A stretch of 64,000 bases of DNA, from positions 24,500 through 88,499 of the forward strand of contig NZ_QSFA01000014.1 in assembly GCF_003467125.1 (NCBI RefSeq). The letters run 5' to 3'. The notes below the pieces were generated by a model. The model was given only the letters and a program-made list of their open reading frames with translations, was not told the DNA's origin and did no database searches. Source of the stretch: Megasphaera sp. AM44-1BH (GTDB taxonomy: Bacteria > Bacillota > Negativicutes > Veillonellales > Megasphaeraceae). How positions within the stretch are numbered: the stretch's first letter is position 1; every line of letters begins with the position of its first letter. This document shows positions 1 through 7,574 of this stretch, piece by piece. The translations under genes and the position numbers were made by a program.

Positions 1-153
1 ATTCGCTAATACGCTTTGGCTAACCGCCGCTTGAGTTTCGGCGGCATACACCACATGATTTTGTTCGGTCATCACTGCCGGGGAGAAAAGCCAAATCGCC
101 GCCACTGCGACCGCTAAAGTTTTCTTTAGGTGGGTCAAAAATTTCTTATTCAT
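1..153 (-). CDS. Exported protein, N-terminal part (runs off the left edge)
   Basis: Only the first 51 residues are visible. They form a clear Sec signal peptide: MNKKFLTHLKK, then a hydrophobic core (AVAVAAIWLF) and a likely cleavage near VYAAET. The start ATG overlaps the stop of the upstream carboxymuconolactone-decarboxylase-like gene as ATGA (150-153), so the two are probably translationally coupled and belong to the aldo/keto reductase operon. The mature part lies outside the window, so no function can be given. Confidence 0.75.
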   Translation of the reverse strand, partial: MNKKFLTHLKKTLAVAVAAIWLFSPAVMTEQNHVVYAAETQAAVSQSVLAN

Positions 154-527
154 TTCGTATCTCCGCTTTCCTCGACATACGCCTTTTTCATGGAGTTGAA
201 GGCCGCCCACACATTCGGCCAACCGGCATAAAATGCCTGATGTGTGAAGATTTCTGCCATTTCTTCTGCCGTAATGCCGTTTTTCTTGGCTTCCTTCATC
301 TGGTACTGGCAAGCAAAGGTATCGCCCATCCCCTTGGCCACCAACGTGGCTACCGTAACCATCGAACGGTCACGCAGGGACAGCTTATCGTTTCGCGACC
401 AAACTTCGCCAAACAAAACGTCGTCATTGAGCCGAGCAAACTCCGGCGCAATATCTCCCAACATATCGCGTCCCGCCGTCTGCACGACCTTCACCGCTTT
501 CCGCTTGTTGTTATTGTTCTGTTCCAT
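150..527 (-). CDS. Carboxymuconolactone decarboxylase (CMD) family protein
   Basis: A 125-residue small helical protein of the CMD/AhpD-like fold. The region LSLRDRSMVTVATLVAKG, followed by Q-x-KxAxxNGIT, is typical of the family. There is no CxxC pair, so it is the decarboxylase-like rather than the AhpD peroxidase-like type. The start at 527 (MEQNNNN) is chosen because GGAGG lies 8 nt upstream; a start at 542 would place this Shine-Dalgarno inside the gene. It lies 23 nt downstream of the aldo/keto reductase and overlaps the next exported-protein gene by ATGA. Such proteins often travel with oxidoreductases in LysR-controlled operons. The substrate is unknown. Confidence 0.85.
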   Translation of the reverse strand: MEQNNNNKRKAVKVVQTAGRDMLGDIAPEFARLNDDVLFGEVWSRNDKLSLRDRSMVTVATLVAKGMGDTFACQYQMKEAKKNGITAEEMAEIFTHQAFYAGWPNVWAAFNSMKKAYVEESGDTK

Positions 528-550
528 TTCTGTAACCTCCATAAAAATTT

Positions 551-1396
551 TTATCTTACTTTCAACTGGTTCAGCTTTTTGATAAGTTCCACATCCGTCA
601 AATCGGCAATGTGGTCATTTCTGTCCAGTTGGTCAATCGCCGTAATTTCCTCTGTCGTCAAATGAAAATCAAATACATCAAAATTTTCCTCAATGCGCTC
701 CTTGCGGACTGATTTGGGAATTGTGGCTATACCTCGCTCTATATCCCAGCGCAAAATGATTTGCGCCGGAGTCTTTCCGTATCGTTTGCCAATGGAAACC
801 AACACGTCATTTTCGAGGATTCCCTTGCCGCCGTGTCCCAACGGACTCCATGCCTCCATCTGCACATCGTATTCCCGCATTATTTCCTCTGCTTTCTTCT
901 GTTGAAAGTAGGGATGAAATTCCACTTGGTTGATGGCGGGAGGGAGTTCATTGTTCATGACGAAGTCCACGAGGCGGTCGCTGTTGAAATTGCATACGCC
1001 AATCGCTCGTATACGCCCTTCCTGATACAGTTCCGTCATGGCGCGCCAAGAGCCGTAACAATCCCCGCATGGCTGATGGATAAGGTATAAGTCAAGATAA
1101 TCCAAGCCAAGTTTTTGGAGCGATGTCTCAAATCCGGCCTTGGCGTTCTCGTATCCTGCGTCCTGAATCCACAGCTTGGTAGTGACAAACAACTCCTCGC
1201 GCGGGATGCCGCTTTTTTTGATGGCTCTCCCCACAGCCTCTTCGTTAAAATAGGCCGAGGATGTGTCCAACAGTCGATAGCCCGTTTCAATGGCATGGAG
1301 AACACTTTTTTCGCATTCCTCAAGGTCGGTCATCATGTAGACACCAAAACCCAAAAGCGGCATCTTGACGCCATTGTTCAGCATGGTATATTCCAT
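551..1396 (-). CDS. Aldo/keto reductase
   Basis: 281 residues, a complete NAD(P)H-dependent aldo/keto reductase of the 2,5-diketo-gluconate reductase type (TIM barrel, cytoplasmic). The catalytic tetrad is intact: D44 and Y49 in LLDTSSAYFN, K74 in TTKLW and H107 in LIHQP. The cofactor region IPKS is near residue 228. The start ATG follows a GGGGG ribosome site. It is the first gene of a minus-strand operon with the CMD-like gene and the exported protein, and is divergent from a LysR regulator that probably controls it. The physiological aldehyde or ketone cannot be read from the sequence. Confidence 0.93.
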   Translation of the reverse strand: MEYTMLNNGVKMPLLGFGVYMMTDLEECEKSVLHAIETGYRLLDTSSAYFNEEAVGRAIKKSGIPREELFVTTKLWIQDAGYENAKAGFETSLQKLGLDYLDLYLIHQPCGDCYGSWRAMTELYQEGRIRAIGVCNFNSDRLVDFVMNNELPPAINQVEFHPYFQQKKAEEIMREYDVQMEAWSPLGHGGKGILENDVLVSIGKRYGKTPAQIILRWDIERGIATIPKSVRKERIEENFDVFDFHLTTEEITAIDQLDRNDHIADLTDVELIKKLNQLKVR

Positions 1397-1524
1397 TTTC
1401 TTGCCCCCTATTGTCGATGGCTGTCAAAAGCATACCGTGGCATCCTCGAATGCTCTTTGTTGCCATGTCTTTTCCGATTTTGCCGCAACTTCCTGCTTGC
1501 AAGGCCATTTTAAGACAAAATCCC

Positions 1525-1553
1525 TTGCAACGGAAGTCGCAATTTGCTAACAT
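1525..1553 (+). promoter_or_regulatory. Candidate sigma-70 promoter of the LysR gene
   Basis: TTGCAA (1525-1530), a 17-nt spacer and TAACAT (1548-1553), about 35 nt before the LysR start. The 190-bp space between the divergent genes must also hold the operon promoter and LysR sites; I could not pick an unambiguous T-N11-A box. Confidence 0.45.
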
Positions 1554-1587
1554 GGTATTAACCCAAAGGTTCATGCAGGAGGCAGCA

Positions 1588-2484
1588 ATGTATAACAAGC
1601 ATCTGGACGCATTCCTGATGGCAGCAGACTGCGGCAGCTTCACCAAGGCGGCGGAAAAGCTGTTCATCTCGCCCAATGCCCTCATCAAGCAAATCAACTT
1701 GTTGGAGGCAAAACTGGAACTGACACTCTTTTCGCGCACCAATCACGGCATTGCGCTGACCGAAGCGGGCAAGAGCATCTACCGAGATGCCCGCCGCATC
1801 ATACAGATTTCCGAACAGGCTGTGGCAACCGCCCACACCCTTGGGGCAGGAAAACAGCACGCGATACGGCTCGGCAGCTCGCTCATGTGTCCTGCCCGCC
1901 CCATCGTCAATCTATGGCTGGCCGTCAGCGCGGCGCATCCGCTCATCAGGCTGCAAATTGTGCCAATGGACGACAGCAAAAATAACCGACCTGAATTGCT
2001 TGGCAACAAAGACAACGATGTTGACATCATCGCAGGGATATTCCCTTCCACACTTTGGAAAAATCGTTGCAATGCCTTGACTTTGCGGCAGATACCATTG
2101 GCGGTCGCCGTGCCGGTCAACCATCCCTTGGCCGGTCGTAAGCATATAACGCTTACGGATTTATATGGCGAAACCATCCTCATGGTGGAGCGCGGCGATA
2201 CATCCTATATCGACAACTTGCGCGATGAGATTGAGGAAAATCATCCGCAAATCCATATCCATGATGTCCCACCATATGATTTCAATGTGTTTAACTATGC
2301 GGAAAACACCGGGCGACCAATGATTTCCGTTGACCTTTGGGACGGAATCCATCCGGCCTTGGTCACGCTCACTTGCGATTGGGGCAAGGAATATGCCGTC
2401 CCCTATGGAATCCTGTACGCCAAAGATCCGACGGAGCACGTTATGGAATTTATCCACATCATGGAGCGAGTGATGGGTAGGTAA
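1588..2484 (+). CDS. LysR family transcriptional regulator
   Basis: 298 residues. An N-terminal winged helix-turn-helix (MYNKHLDAFLMAAD... FTKAAEKLFISPNALIKQI, residues about 1-60) is followed by a periplasmic-binding-like effector domain (about 90-290). The start at 1588 is set by AGGAGG at 1577-1582 and by the usual LysR N-terminus; an upstream in-frame extension has no ribosome site and is not LysR-like. Divergent from the aldo/keto reductase operon, the classic arrangement for a LysR regulator and its target. The inducer is unknown. Confidence 0.92.
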   Translation: MYNKHLDAFLMAADCGSFTKAAEKLFISPNALIKQINLLEAKLELTLFSRTNHGIALTEAGKSIYRDARRIIQISEQAVATAHTLGAGKQHAIRLGSSLMCPARPIVNLWLAVSAAHPLIRLQIVPMDDSKNNRPELLGNKDNDVDIIAGIFPSTLWKNRCNALTLRQIPLAVAVPVNHPLAGRKHITLTDLYGETILMVERGDTSYIDNLRDEIEENHPQIHIHDVPPYDFNVFNYAENTGRPMISVDLWDGIHPALVTLTCDWGKEYAVPYGILYAKDPTEHVMEFIHIMERVMGR

Positions 2485-2499
2485 AAACAGTATGATGAA

Positions 2500-2536
2500 A
2501 AAGCAGGAACTTGCTATACTGCAAGATTCCTGCTTT
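2500..2536. terminator. Hairpin terminator after the LysR gene
   Basis: AAGCAGGAA (2501-2509) pairs with TTCCTGCTT (2527-2535), and an inner CTTGC/GCAAG extends the stem. The better T-tract is on the minus strand (CTGCTTTTTC), so it may serve both directions. Confidence 0.65.
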
Positions 2537-2579
2537 GTGGCGAGACAACAAATGCCGCATATACAATTTATATGCTATT

Positions 2580-2690
2580 TTATACTTTCATCCCCGTCCC
2601 ATCCCTAAATATCACGGTCATGCCGCCATCCACGCCCACTGTCACATAATCCACCATGCAGCCCCACAGCCGCTCGTCGAATTCTGCCAC
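2580..2690 (-). pseudogene. 3' remnant of a large serine recombinase (copy A)
   Basis: The minus strand encodes FDERLWGCMVDYVTVG, then DGGMTVIFRDGTGMKV and a stop, the C-terminus of a large serine recombinase of the TndX/Tn4451 type. It is cut off at about 2690. About 93 nt (2589-2681) are roughly 91% identical to 4358-4450, the end of a second, longer remnant. The two direct copies flank the SDR-TetR cassette. Confidence 0.75.
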
Positions 2691-2873
2691 AGGCTAGGTC
2701 TGTTACTATCGCGACACATCCTCGTAGATTCCACCAACTAACCACTTATTGGTATGCTCAATAATCCACATAATCTTTTCGTCAAAAATCGCATCTCGCA
2801 GAAATGAAATGCAACACAACAACAGGAAAGGCATCGCCAACCTTCCCCACAGTTGTGTTTACTGCTTAGCTAT
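2691..2873. other. Intergenic stretch without a recognisable gene
   Basis: A short minus-strand open stretch (FLRDAIFDEK... GIYEDVSR, stop near 2710) looks protein-like but has no start or ribosome site and I do not recognise it. It may be another gene fragment left from the same rearrangement. Confidence 0.3.
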
Positions 2874-3632
2874 TTATTTGGCATTATATCCGCCATCAAT
2901 ACTTAGGATAGCTCCCGTAATAAATTTGTTCTCATCGGATGCAAGGAAGAAAATTCCATTTGCAATATCTTCCGGTCTTCCTAATCTGTTCATAGGATGA
3001 ATCGCTTCTATGCCTGATACATCGTAAGTCCCAGCATCAATAGCATTTTGCAGGATATCCGTTTTGATGGCTCCCGGTGCTACTGCATTGATACGTATTC
3101 CCTGCTGTGCATAATCAATGGCTGCCCCTTTCGTCAGACCGACCACCGCATGTTTGGTCGCGTTATATTGCGCCGTTGCGTATAACCCATTAAGTCCCGC
3201 GATGGAGGCTAGGTTTACAATAGAGCCGCCATTTGTTTTTAGCATTTCTTTTATCGCATATTTCATTCCATAGTAGACACCCATTACATTCGTATCAAGC
3301 ATTTGTTTCAAATCATCCGATTCGGTTTCTGCCAATACAGCATTTCCTAAAGAGATTCCGGAGTTATTGACCATAACATCTAATTTCCCATATTTGGCAA
3401 CCGTTTCTTTTATCAGGGCCTCTACTTGTCCTTCGTTTCTGACATCCAATACCTGGAAATCTACTTCCAGTCCTTTCGCCTTGAATTCATTTTTTACAAC
3501 CGTTTCTTTTCTTGCATCACGGCTCGTAATGACAACATTATAGTTGTTTTCGGCAAATTTTATCGCAGTTGCCTTACCGATTCCTGTTGTCCCTCCAGTG
3601 ATAATTACTGTTTTCCTTGACTTAGCTTCCAT
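2874..3632 (-). CDS. SDR family NAD(P)-dependent oxidoreductase
   Basis: 252 residues, a classical short-chain dehydrogenase/reductase. The Rossmann cofactor loop is TGGTTGIG (12-19), NNSG (89-92, usually NNAG), N115, and the catalytic S143-Y156-K160 in YNATK. The C-terminal SIDGGY is typical. The start at 3632 is chosen because GGGGGA lies 6 nt upstream; an earlier TTG would overlap the operator. It lies 60 nt downstream of the TetR gene on the same strand and has its own -10 and TetR-like operator, so it is probably the TetR target. The substrate is unknown. Confidence 0.92.
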   Translation of the reverse strand: MEAKSRKTVIITGGTTGIGKATAIKFAENNYNVVITSRDARKETVVKNEFKAKGLEVDFQVLDVRNEGQVEALIKETVAKYGKLDVMVNNSGISLGNAVLAETESDDLKQMLDTNVMGVYYGMKYAIKEMLKTNGGSIVNLASIAGLNGLYATAQYNATKHAVVGLTKGAAIDYAQQGIRINAVAPGAIKTDILQNAIDAGTYDVSGIEAIHPMNRLGRPEDIANGIFFLASDENKFITGAILSIDGGYNAK

Positions 3633-3646
3633 TTTTGTTCCCCCTT

Positions 3647-3672
3647 TATTAAACAATCATTCACTTATTATA
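3647..3672 (-). promoter_or_regulatory. -10 box and TetR-like operator of the SDR gene
   Basis: On the minus strand TATAAT (3667-3672) is followed at once by TGAATGATTGTTTAATA (3647-3663). This matches the element in the TetR promoter in the pattern TGAATGA-N3-TTTAwTA, an imperfect inverted repeat. The operator sits on the expected transcription start. The -35 is poor, consistent with a controlled promoter. Confidence 0.55.
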
Positions 3673-3678
3673 CTAAAG

Positions 3679-3704
3679 AATAACCGCATTTTTCAGCGGT
3701 TATT
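3679..3704 (-). terminator. Hairpin overlapping the TetR stop codon
   Basis: A perfect 9-bp stem, AATAACCGC/GCGGTTATT, with the TGA stop of the TetR gene in its loop. There is no long T-tract. It may attenuate read-through from tetR into the SDR gene or stabilise the upstream mRNA. Confidence 0.5.
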
Positions 3705-4274
3705 CAATATGGAATCTACACTAACCCAAATCAATGGCTTAAAATCATCAGCCGAATATGGCTTCTTTTGCAAATCATACTCTTTCATAAGCCAGAGTAT
3801 GGGGGCAAACAGGAATGCGTTAATCTCGCTGACGTTCTGTGCTTTCAAAAGCCTTTGGCTCAGTGCCTCCTCATACAGAACCAGCATAGGCTTGGTGTAA
3901 TACTCGGCGACTTTTGTAGCTTCCTCTGACAGATACTCAGGATTGTCCTGCAAGGCTAGGACAAAATTGGCCTCACGAGGATGCTCGCAGAATCTCCGGA
4001 CAAAATGAAAGACACAATGGAACAGGCGTTCACGCATAGTTGTGCCTTGCTCAATACTTTCTTTCAGCCCCTCATCAAAAAGCTGCTTGACATCAATATA
4101 TATCTTTGAAATCATGTCCTCCTTGTTTTCAAAGTAGACATAAGCCGTTGCGGTACTGACCTTGACCCTTTTGGCAATCTTGGAAAAGGTCAGTCCTGCT
4201 AACCCTTCCTCCGTTACAATATCAAAGACAGCCTGAACGATTTTGTTGCGTTTCTCTTCATCGATTGTTCTCAT
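3693..4274 (-). CDS. TetR/AcrR family transcriptional regulator
   Basis: 193 residues. The N-terminal TetR helix-turn-helix is clear (EGLAGLTFSKIAKRVKVSTATAYVYFENKEDM, about 23-54); the C-terminal helical ligand domain is not further classified. There is no Shine-Dalgarno before the ATG: a near-perfect promoter (TTGACA-17-TATTAT) ends 7 nt before it, so the mRNA is probably leaderless. An operator-like TGAATGA element covers the spacer and -10, suggesting autorepression, and a second copy lies before the SDR gene. Confidence 0.92.
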   Translation of the reverse strand: MRTIDEEKRNKIVQAVFDIVTEEGLAGLTFSKIAKRVKVSTATAYVYFENKEDMISKIYIDVKQLFDEGLKESIEQGTTMRERLFHCVFHFVRRFCEHPREANFVLALQDNPEYLSEEATKVAEYYTKPMLVLYEEALSQRLLKAQNVSEINAFLFAPILWLMKEYDLQKKPYSADDFKPLIWVSVDSILNNR

Positions 4275-4281
4275 GGTGTTA

Positions 4282-4310
4282 ATAATAAATGTTCATTCAG
4301 TAATTGTCAA
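4282..4310 (-). promoter_or_regulatory. TetR promoter with overlapping operator
   Basis: -35 TTGACA (4305-4310), 17-nt spacer, -10 TATTAT (4282-4287). The operator-like TGAATGA-ACA-TTTATTA (4283-4299) covers the spacer and -10. The distance from the -10 to the ATG at 4274 is 7 nt, so transcription should begin at or one base before the start codon. Confidence 0.75.
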
Positions 4311-4348
4311 GTGTTCTCTATAAATATTGGGAAATGTATTTTACATTT

Positions 4349-4849
4349 TTACCCCCGCATCCCCGTCCCATCCCAGAACACCACCGTCATGCCGCCATCC
4401 GCGCCCGCCGTCACATAATCCACCATGCAGCCCCACAGCCGCTCGTCGAACTCTTCCAGCAGCTCCTTCTGCGCTCGGAGCGTCTTGATGAATCCCGCCA
4501 GCCTCTCGCTCTTGGCTGACCGCTCTGCGATGGCCTCCGTCACCTCATCGAACCGTGACTTGGCCGTCTCGTACCGCTCCACCAAGCCGTTGTAGCGTTT
4601 CTGATACTCCCCTTGGTCTTGGGCAATTCTTGCGTTCTCGGCAATGCAGTTCTGCGTCATCTCCACCAACACCGCCAGTTCCTGCCCCAAGGCGGCTTTC
4701 TCGCGCTCCAACTCCGTGGTGTCGCAGAGCGTCTGCCGGACGAGAGTTGCGTTGGTAACAATCTCCTCGCCCTTGGAATCCAGCGTGAAGATGTTTTCTT
4801 TCTCGAAGTACACGCCGATTCCTTTTTCTTTCAGTTTGCGGATAACGAA
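4349..4849 (-). pseudogene. Large serine recombinase remnant with internal deletion (copy B)
   Basis: From the TAG at 4850-4852 the frame reads FVIRKLKEKGIGVYFEKENIFTLDSKGE, a piece of the resolvase catalytic domain. It then jumps straight into the C-terminal coiled coil (EYQKRYNGLVERYETAKSRF) and the C-terminal strand FDERLWGCMVDYVTAG. In intact TndX-like recombinases several hundred residues (recombinase domain, zinc ribbon) lie between these parts, so there is a large in-frame deletion and the N-terminus is also lost. The 3' end is duplicated at 2589-2681. It cannot be functional. Confidence 0.85.
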
Positions 4850-4997
4850 CTATGCCTGACACATCGTTATTGCATCCTTTTGGGTTACACAATAGGGTAT
4901 GCATCGTTTAACGGTTAGGAGAGATTTTCAGCTTTGAACCCCACCGCTTGAACTGTATGCCGTGCTGGAAACAGCATCGAAATTTCCGCCAAGACAT

Positions 4998-5030
4998 AAA
5001 AAAACTCCTGCACACCGTGAAATGTACAGG
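4998..5030 (-). terminator. Rho-independent terminator
   Basis: On the minus strand CCTGTACA/TGTGCAGG (one G-U pair) closes an 8-nt loop and is followed by AGTTTTTTT. It ends the mutT-hsdM remnant transcript. Confidence 0.75.
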
Positions 5031-5086
5031 AACACTTTGATTACGCTGTTTTTGAGATTATGTAACGAAAGAACCGTCTGAGGGAA

Positions 5087-5284
5087 TCAGGCGGCTCGTA
5101 TCATTTCGATGACGGCTTCATCCAGGATAGTGATGACTTTTCCGTCATCAAAGATATCTTCACAGCCTTCGGCCAAAAGGATATTGACCATCAGTTTAAT
5201 AATGTCCCGGCCGGTATAATGGTCCCCGGCTTCGGCATTTTCAGAAAAACGGCGAATCAGGTCTTCGAAGATATACCCCATCTT
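5087..5284 (-). pseudogene. hsdM fragment (type I restriction-modification methylase)
   Basis: MGYIFEDLIRRFSENAEAGDHYTGRDIIKLMVNILL is the segment of HsdM just before the SAM-binding motif (TPRE is changed to TGRD). The similarity stops at KVITILD, exactly where the methylase motif should follow, and ends with an unrelated EAVIEMIRAA. It has no catalytic motif. Its 5' end is fused out of frame into the 3' end of mutT at about 5284. Another type I fragment (HsdS end) lies at 28.8 kb. Confidence 0.75.
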
Positions 5285-5618
5285 CATCCAATTCATCATA
5301 GGAAAGCCACTTAGCAGCTTCGTGTTCCAATAAAGTCAAATTGCCCCGTTCTACTTTGCAAAGAAAGCACTGCATGGAAAGATGGAAGGTGGGGTAGTCG
5401 TATTCAACAGTGGTGAGAGGCTGTTCCACCTGGATCTCTGTGGCCAGTTCTTCCTGGATTTCCCGTTTGAGGGCCTCTTCCGGCGTTTCTCCAGGCTCGA
5501 TCTTTCCCCCAGGGAATTCCCAGCCATCTTTAAATTCCCCATAGCCCCGTTGGGTGGCGAAGACTTTATTCTGGTTGATGATCAGCGCTGTCACAACTTG
5601 CACCGTTTTCAAATCCAT
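5241..5618 (-). CDS. MutT-like Nudix hydrolase with replaced C-terminus
   Basis: 125 residues. The Nudix box GGKIEPGETPEEALKREIQEE is intact except that the final G is A, so it should act as a (deoxy)nucleoside triphosphate pyrophosphohydrolase such as 8-oxo-dGTP cleaning. The start at 5618 (MDLKTVQVV) follows GGGGAAGAGAAG. After WLSYDELDE the usual family tail (typically ...WLPAD) is missing and the frame continues into the hsdM fragment as DGVYLRRPDSPFF. The end was therefore rebuilt by a deletion joining two genes. Activity is likely kept, since the lost tail is short. Confidence 0.85.
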   Translation of the reverse strand: MDLKTVQVVTALIINQNKVFATQRGYGEFKDGWEFPGGKIEPGETPEEALKREIQEELATEIQVEQPLTTVEYDYPTFHLSMQCFLCKVERGNLTLLEHEAAKWLSYDELDEDGVYLRRPDSPFF

Positions 5619-5652
5619 CTTCTCTTCCCCCCCCATGGTTATATTATGTTTT

Positions 5653-5661
5653 ATTATACCA
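5653..5661 (-). promoter_or_regulatory. Extended -10 promoter of mutT
   Basis: TGGTATAAT on the minus strand about 35 nt before the start; the TGn extension compensates for a weak -35 (TGAAAA at 17 nt). Confidence 0.55.
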
Positions 5662-5745
5662 TGAACGCTGTGTAATTTTCAGGACAACAAGGAGGGGAAA
5701 TCCATAATGGAAGTCCCCTTCAAACCCAGCTTCCCATCCCCTACT

Positions 5746-6156
5746 TCAATCATGGATGGAAAAACGTTTCCCACACCGGGTGCAGATCCAGGTATGCTGC
5801 CAGCCAGCATAGACTTTCGGCCATACCTTGTCATTCCAAGTTTCATCCTTCCCTGCCAGAAAACAGCCGTACACAAAGCCAATTCCCAACATTGCCCAGA
5901 AAAGGCCGGCCGCCAGGTCTTTGTGTCCGTTCCAGAGAACAGCCAGCCCGAACAGCACTCCCAGGAAGAAGCCCAGGAAAATTCCGCCCAAAATATCGGT
6001 ATTCGTATTTCTTTTTCTTGGCGGGGCTGCTTCCCTGGCCATTTTGGAGATCTGGGTCCCTTTGGATTTAAAATACCCTACATTGACTCCCCCGGTCCCA
6101 TAGGTGGTCCCGACGGAGTCCATATTGATATCCCCGGTTTCAGAACGGATGACCAT
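5746..6156 (-). CDS. Small membrane protein with C-terminal zinc-ribbon-like CxxC
   Basis: 136 residues, family not recognised. The N-terminal 50 residues are soluble and polar. Then come two transmembrane segments (about 56-74, ILGGIFLGFFLGVLFGLAV, and 82-101, AAGLFWAMLGIGFVYGCFL), and the tail ends WICTRCGKRFSIHD, half of a zinc ribbon. A second start at 6123 (MDSVGTTYG) has a better ribosome site (GGGG 8 nt upstream) than the ATG at 6156, so the protein may be 125 residues. It stands alone between mutT and the flavin reductase-like gene. Confidence 0.6.
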   Translation of the reverse strand: MVIRSETGDINMDSVGTTYGTGGVNVGYFKSKGTQISKMAREAAPPRKRNTNTDILGGIFLGFFLGVLFGLAVLWNGHKDLAAGLFWAMLGIGFVYGCFLAGKDETWNDKVWPKVYAGWQHTWICTRCGKRFSIHD

Positions 6157-6322
6157 TGGTTTTATCTTGACGATTTTTCCAATTAGATTTTCCAGACCCT
6201 CTCAAAGCCGTAAAAGGCTATGATTCCTACACCGTAATTTTTGTAGGTGAAATTTCCCCTATAATTATAACAGAAAAGGGAGCTTATGATTATGTGAAGC
6301 TTATAGGGTTGATAGCCGGGAT

Positions 6323-6826
6323 TTACCGGATGGTCTCGATGATTTCTCCGATATACATCGTGTGCGGCACACGGCCTTTGGTATAGAATCCCTCGATGAC
6401 ATCCGCTGGCATTTGCCCCAGCTGAAGCTCATGGCGGTAGATTTTCCGGACGACAAAAGTAATCTCTGCTTCTTCGTAGGTCACGCCATGCTCCAGATAT
6501 TTTGGGGTGAGACCACTGGCCTTTGCTTTATCCATATCCCGGCCGGATTTGCTTCCCATGATACCGAGAGCTTTCTGATACTTCTTGTTGTCAAAGAAAG
6601 AGACAGTGTAGTAGTCGCTCTTTTCCATGAAACCATACGTATAACGCGCCGGATTGACAAATACTGCGCAGACATTCTTCCCCTTGTGAGGCATACACCA
6701 GAGTGTTCCCAGCATACCCCAGCTAATCGTCATCGAATTGAAGGCGTCTTTATCGCCGGCGGTCAGGATGCCCCACTGGTCATCAAAGAGTTTGAAAATC
6801 TCTGGCTGAAAATCTTTCGTATTCAT
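6323..6826 (-). CDS. Flavin reductase-like (DIM6/NTAB) family protein
   Basis: 167 residues of the FMN-binding split-barrel flavoprotein family. FNSMTISWGMLGTLW near residue 30 and FVNPARYTYGFMEKSDYYTVSFF are characteristic. Members bind FMN and transfer electrons in small redox systems. AAAGGA lies 9 nt before the ATG. It is last in a minus-strand block TetR-cupin-flavodoxin-flavin reductase, lying 28 nt behind the flavodoxin-like gene, so the two flavoproteins may work together. Confidence 0.88.
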   Translation of the reverse strand: MNTKDFQPEIFKLFDDQWGILTAGDKDAFNSMTISWGMLGTLWCMPHKGKNVCAVFVNPARYTYGFMEKSDYYTVSFFDNKKYQKALGIMGSKSGRDMDKAKASGLTPKYLEHGVTYEEAEITFVVRKIYRHELQLGQMPADVIEGFYTKGRVPHTMYIGEIIETIR

Positions 6827-6854
6827 AAAAGTTTATCCTTTCACAACAAAACAG

Positions 6855-7499
6855 TTACTGCTGGCTGGCCAGTCTCTTTCCAAGATCAAAGGCCGCCTGC
6901 AGGTCTTTCGGGAATTGCCCGGCGTGATGCGCTTTCTTTTTCGTTTCATCCCACGATGCCATACGGTATCGGCTGTAATCCGGTACCTGCAGCGTATCGC
7001 AGGAAGCCAGTATTTCCGTTTTCCCGTTCAGGAAATGGAACGGCCAGAAGTATTCTTCCATGCACGGTTTGTAGTGCTCATCGTAGTAGTTCTGGTCTGC
7101 ATTCATCGTAAGGATAATGCCGACATCGATCTTTCCCGTAAACGTGCTCTTATAATCATCATAGGATAGTGCCGGAAAGGTCGAGCGGACCATAAAGGAA
7201 CGGACCTCGCCCGTTGGTTCCCCGAAGTAAATTGGCGAGCCGATGATAATTGCATCTGCCTCATAGACTTTCTCCAGCGTTTCCGTCAAGCCGTCCTTCC
7301 AATAGCATTTCCAAGGCACGGCAATCTTTTTATTCTTACATGCCAGGCAGCTGCGACAGTCGGTAAAGTTCAGATTATATAAGTCAATTGTCTCGACGCT
7401 GGCTCCGGCAGAAACAGCACCTTCCCTGGCAGATGCCAGGAGTTTTGCAGTGTTGTTGTTCTTCCGGGGGCCACCATTCAGTATCAGTATCTTTTTCAT
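6855..7499 (-). CDS. Flavodoxin-like NAD(P)H-dependent FMN reductase
   Basis: 214 residues with a flavodoxin fold. KKILILNGGPRKNNNTAKL (2-20) is the FMN-phosphate loop and SPIYFGEPTGEVRSF the second FMN loop. A cluster C48-x2-C51-x2-C54 with C65 suggests an iron-sulfur site or redox disulfide as in iron-sulfur flavoproteins. The start at 7499 is set by GGAGAG just upstream; the earlier in-frame TTG/ATG region would swallow the ribosome site. Probably co-transcribed with the flavin reductase-like gene. Confidence 0.88.
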   Translation of the reverse strand: MKKILILNGGPRKNNNTAKLLASAREGAVSAGASVETIDLYNLNFTDCRSCLACKNKKIAVPWKCYWKDGLTETLEKVYEADAIIIGSPIYFGEPTGEVRSFMVRSTFPALSYDDYKSTFTGKIDVGIILTMNADQNYYDEHYKPCMEEYFWPFHFLNGKTEILASCDTLQVPDYSRYRMASWDETKKKAHHAGQFPKDLQAAFDLGKRLASQQ

Positions 7500-7574
7500 A
7501 GGAATCTCTCCTCCTCTATGATTTTTTATTGATATCGCCAATGTACTCATAACCGCAGGCCGCGCAAAAATAGA

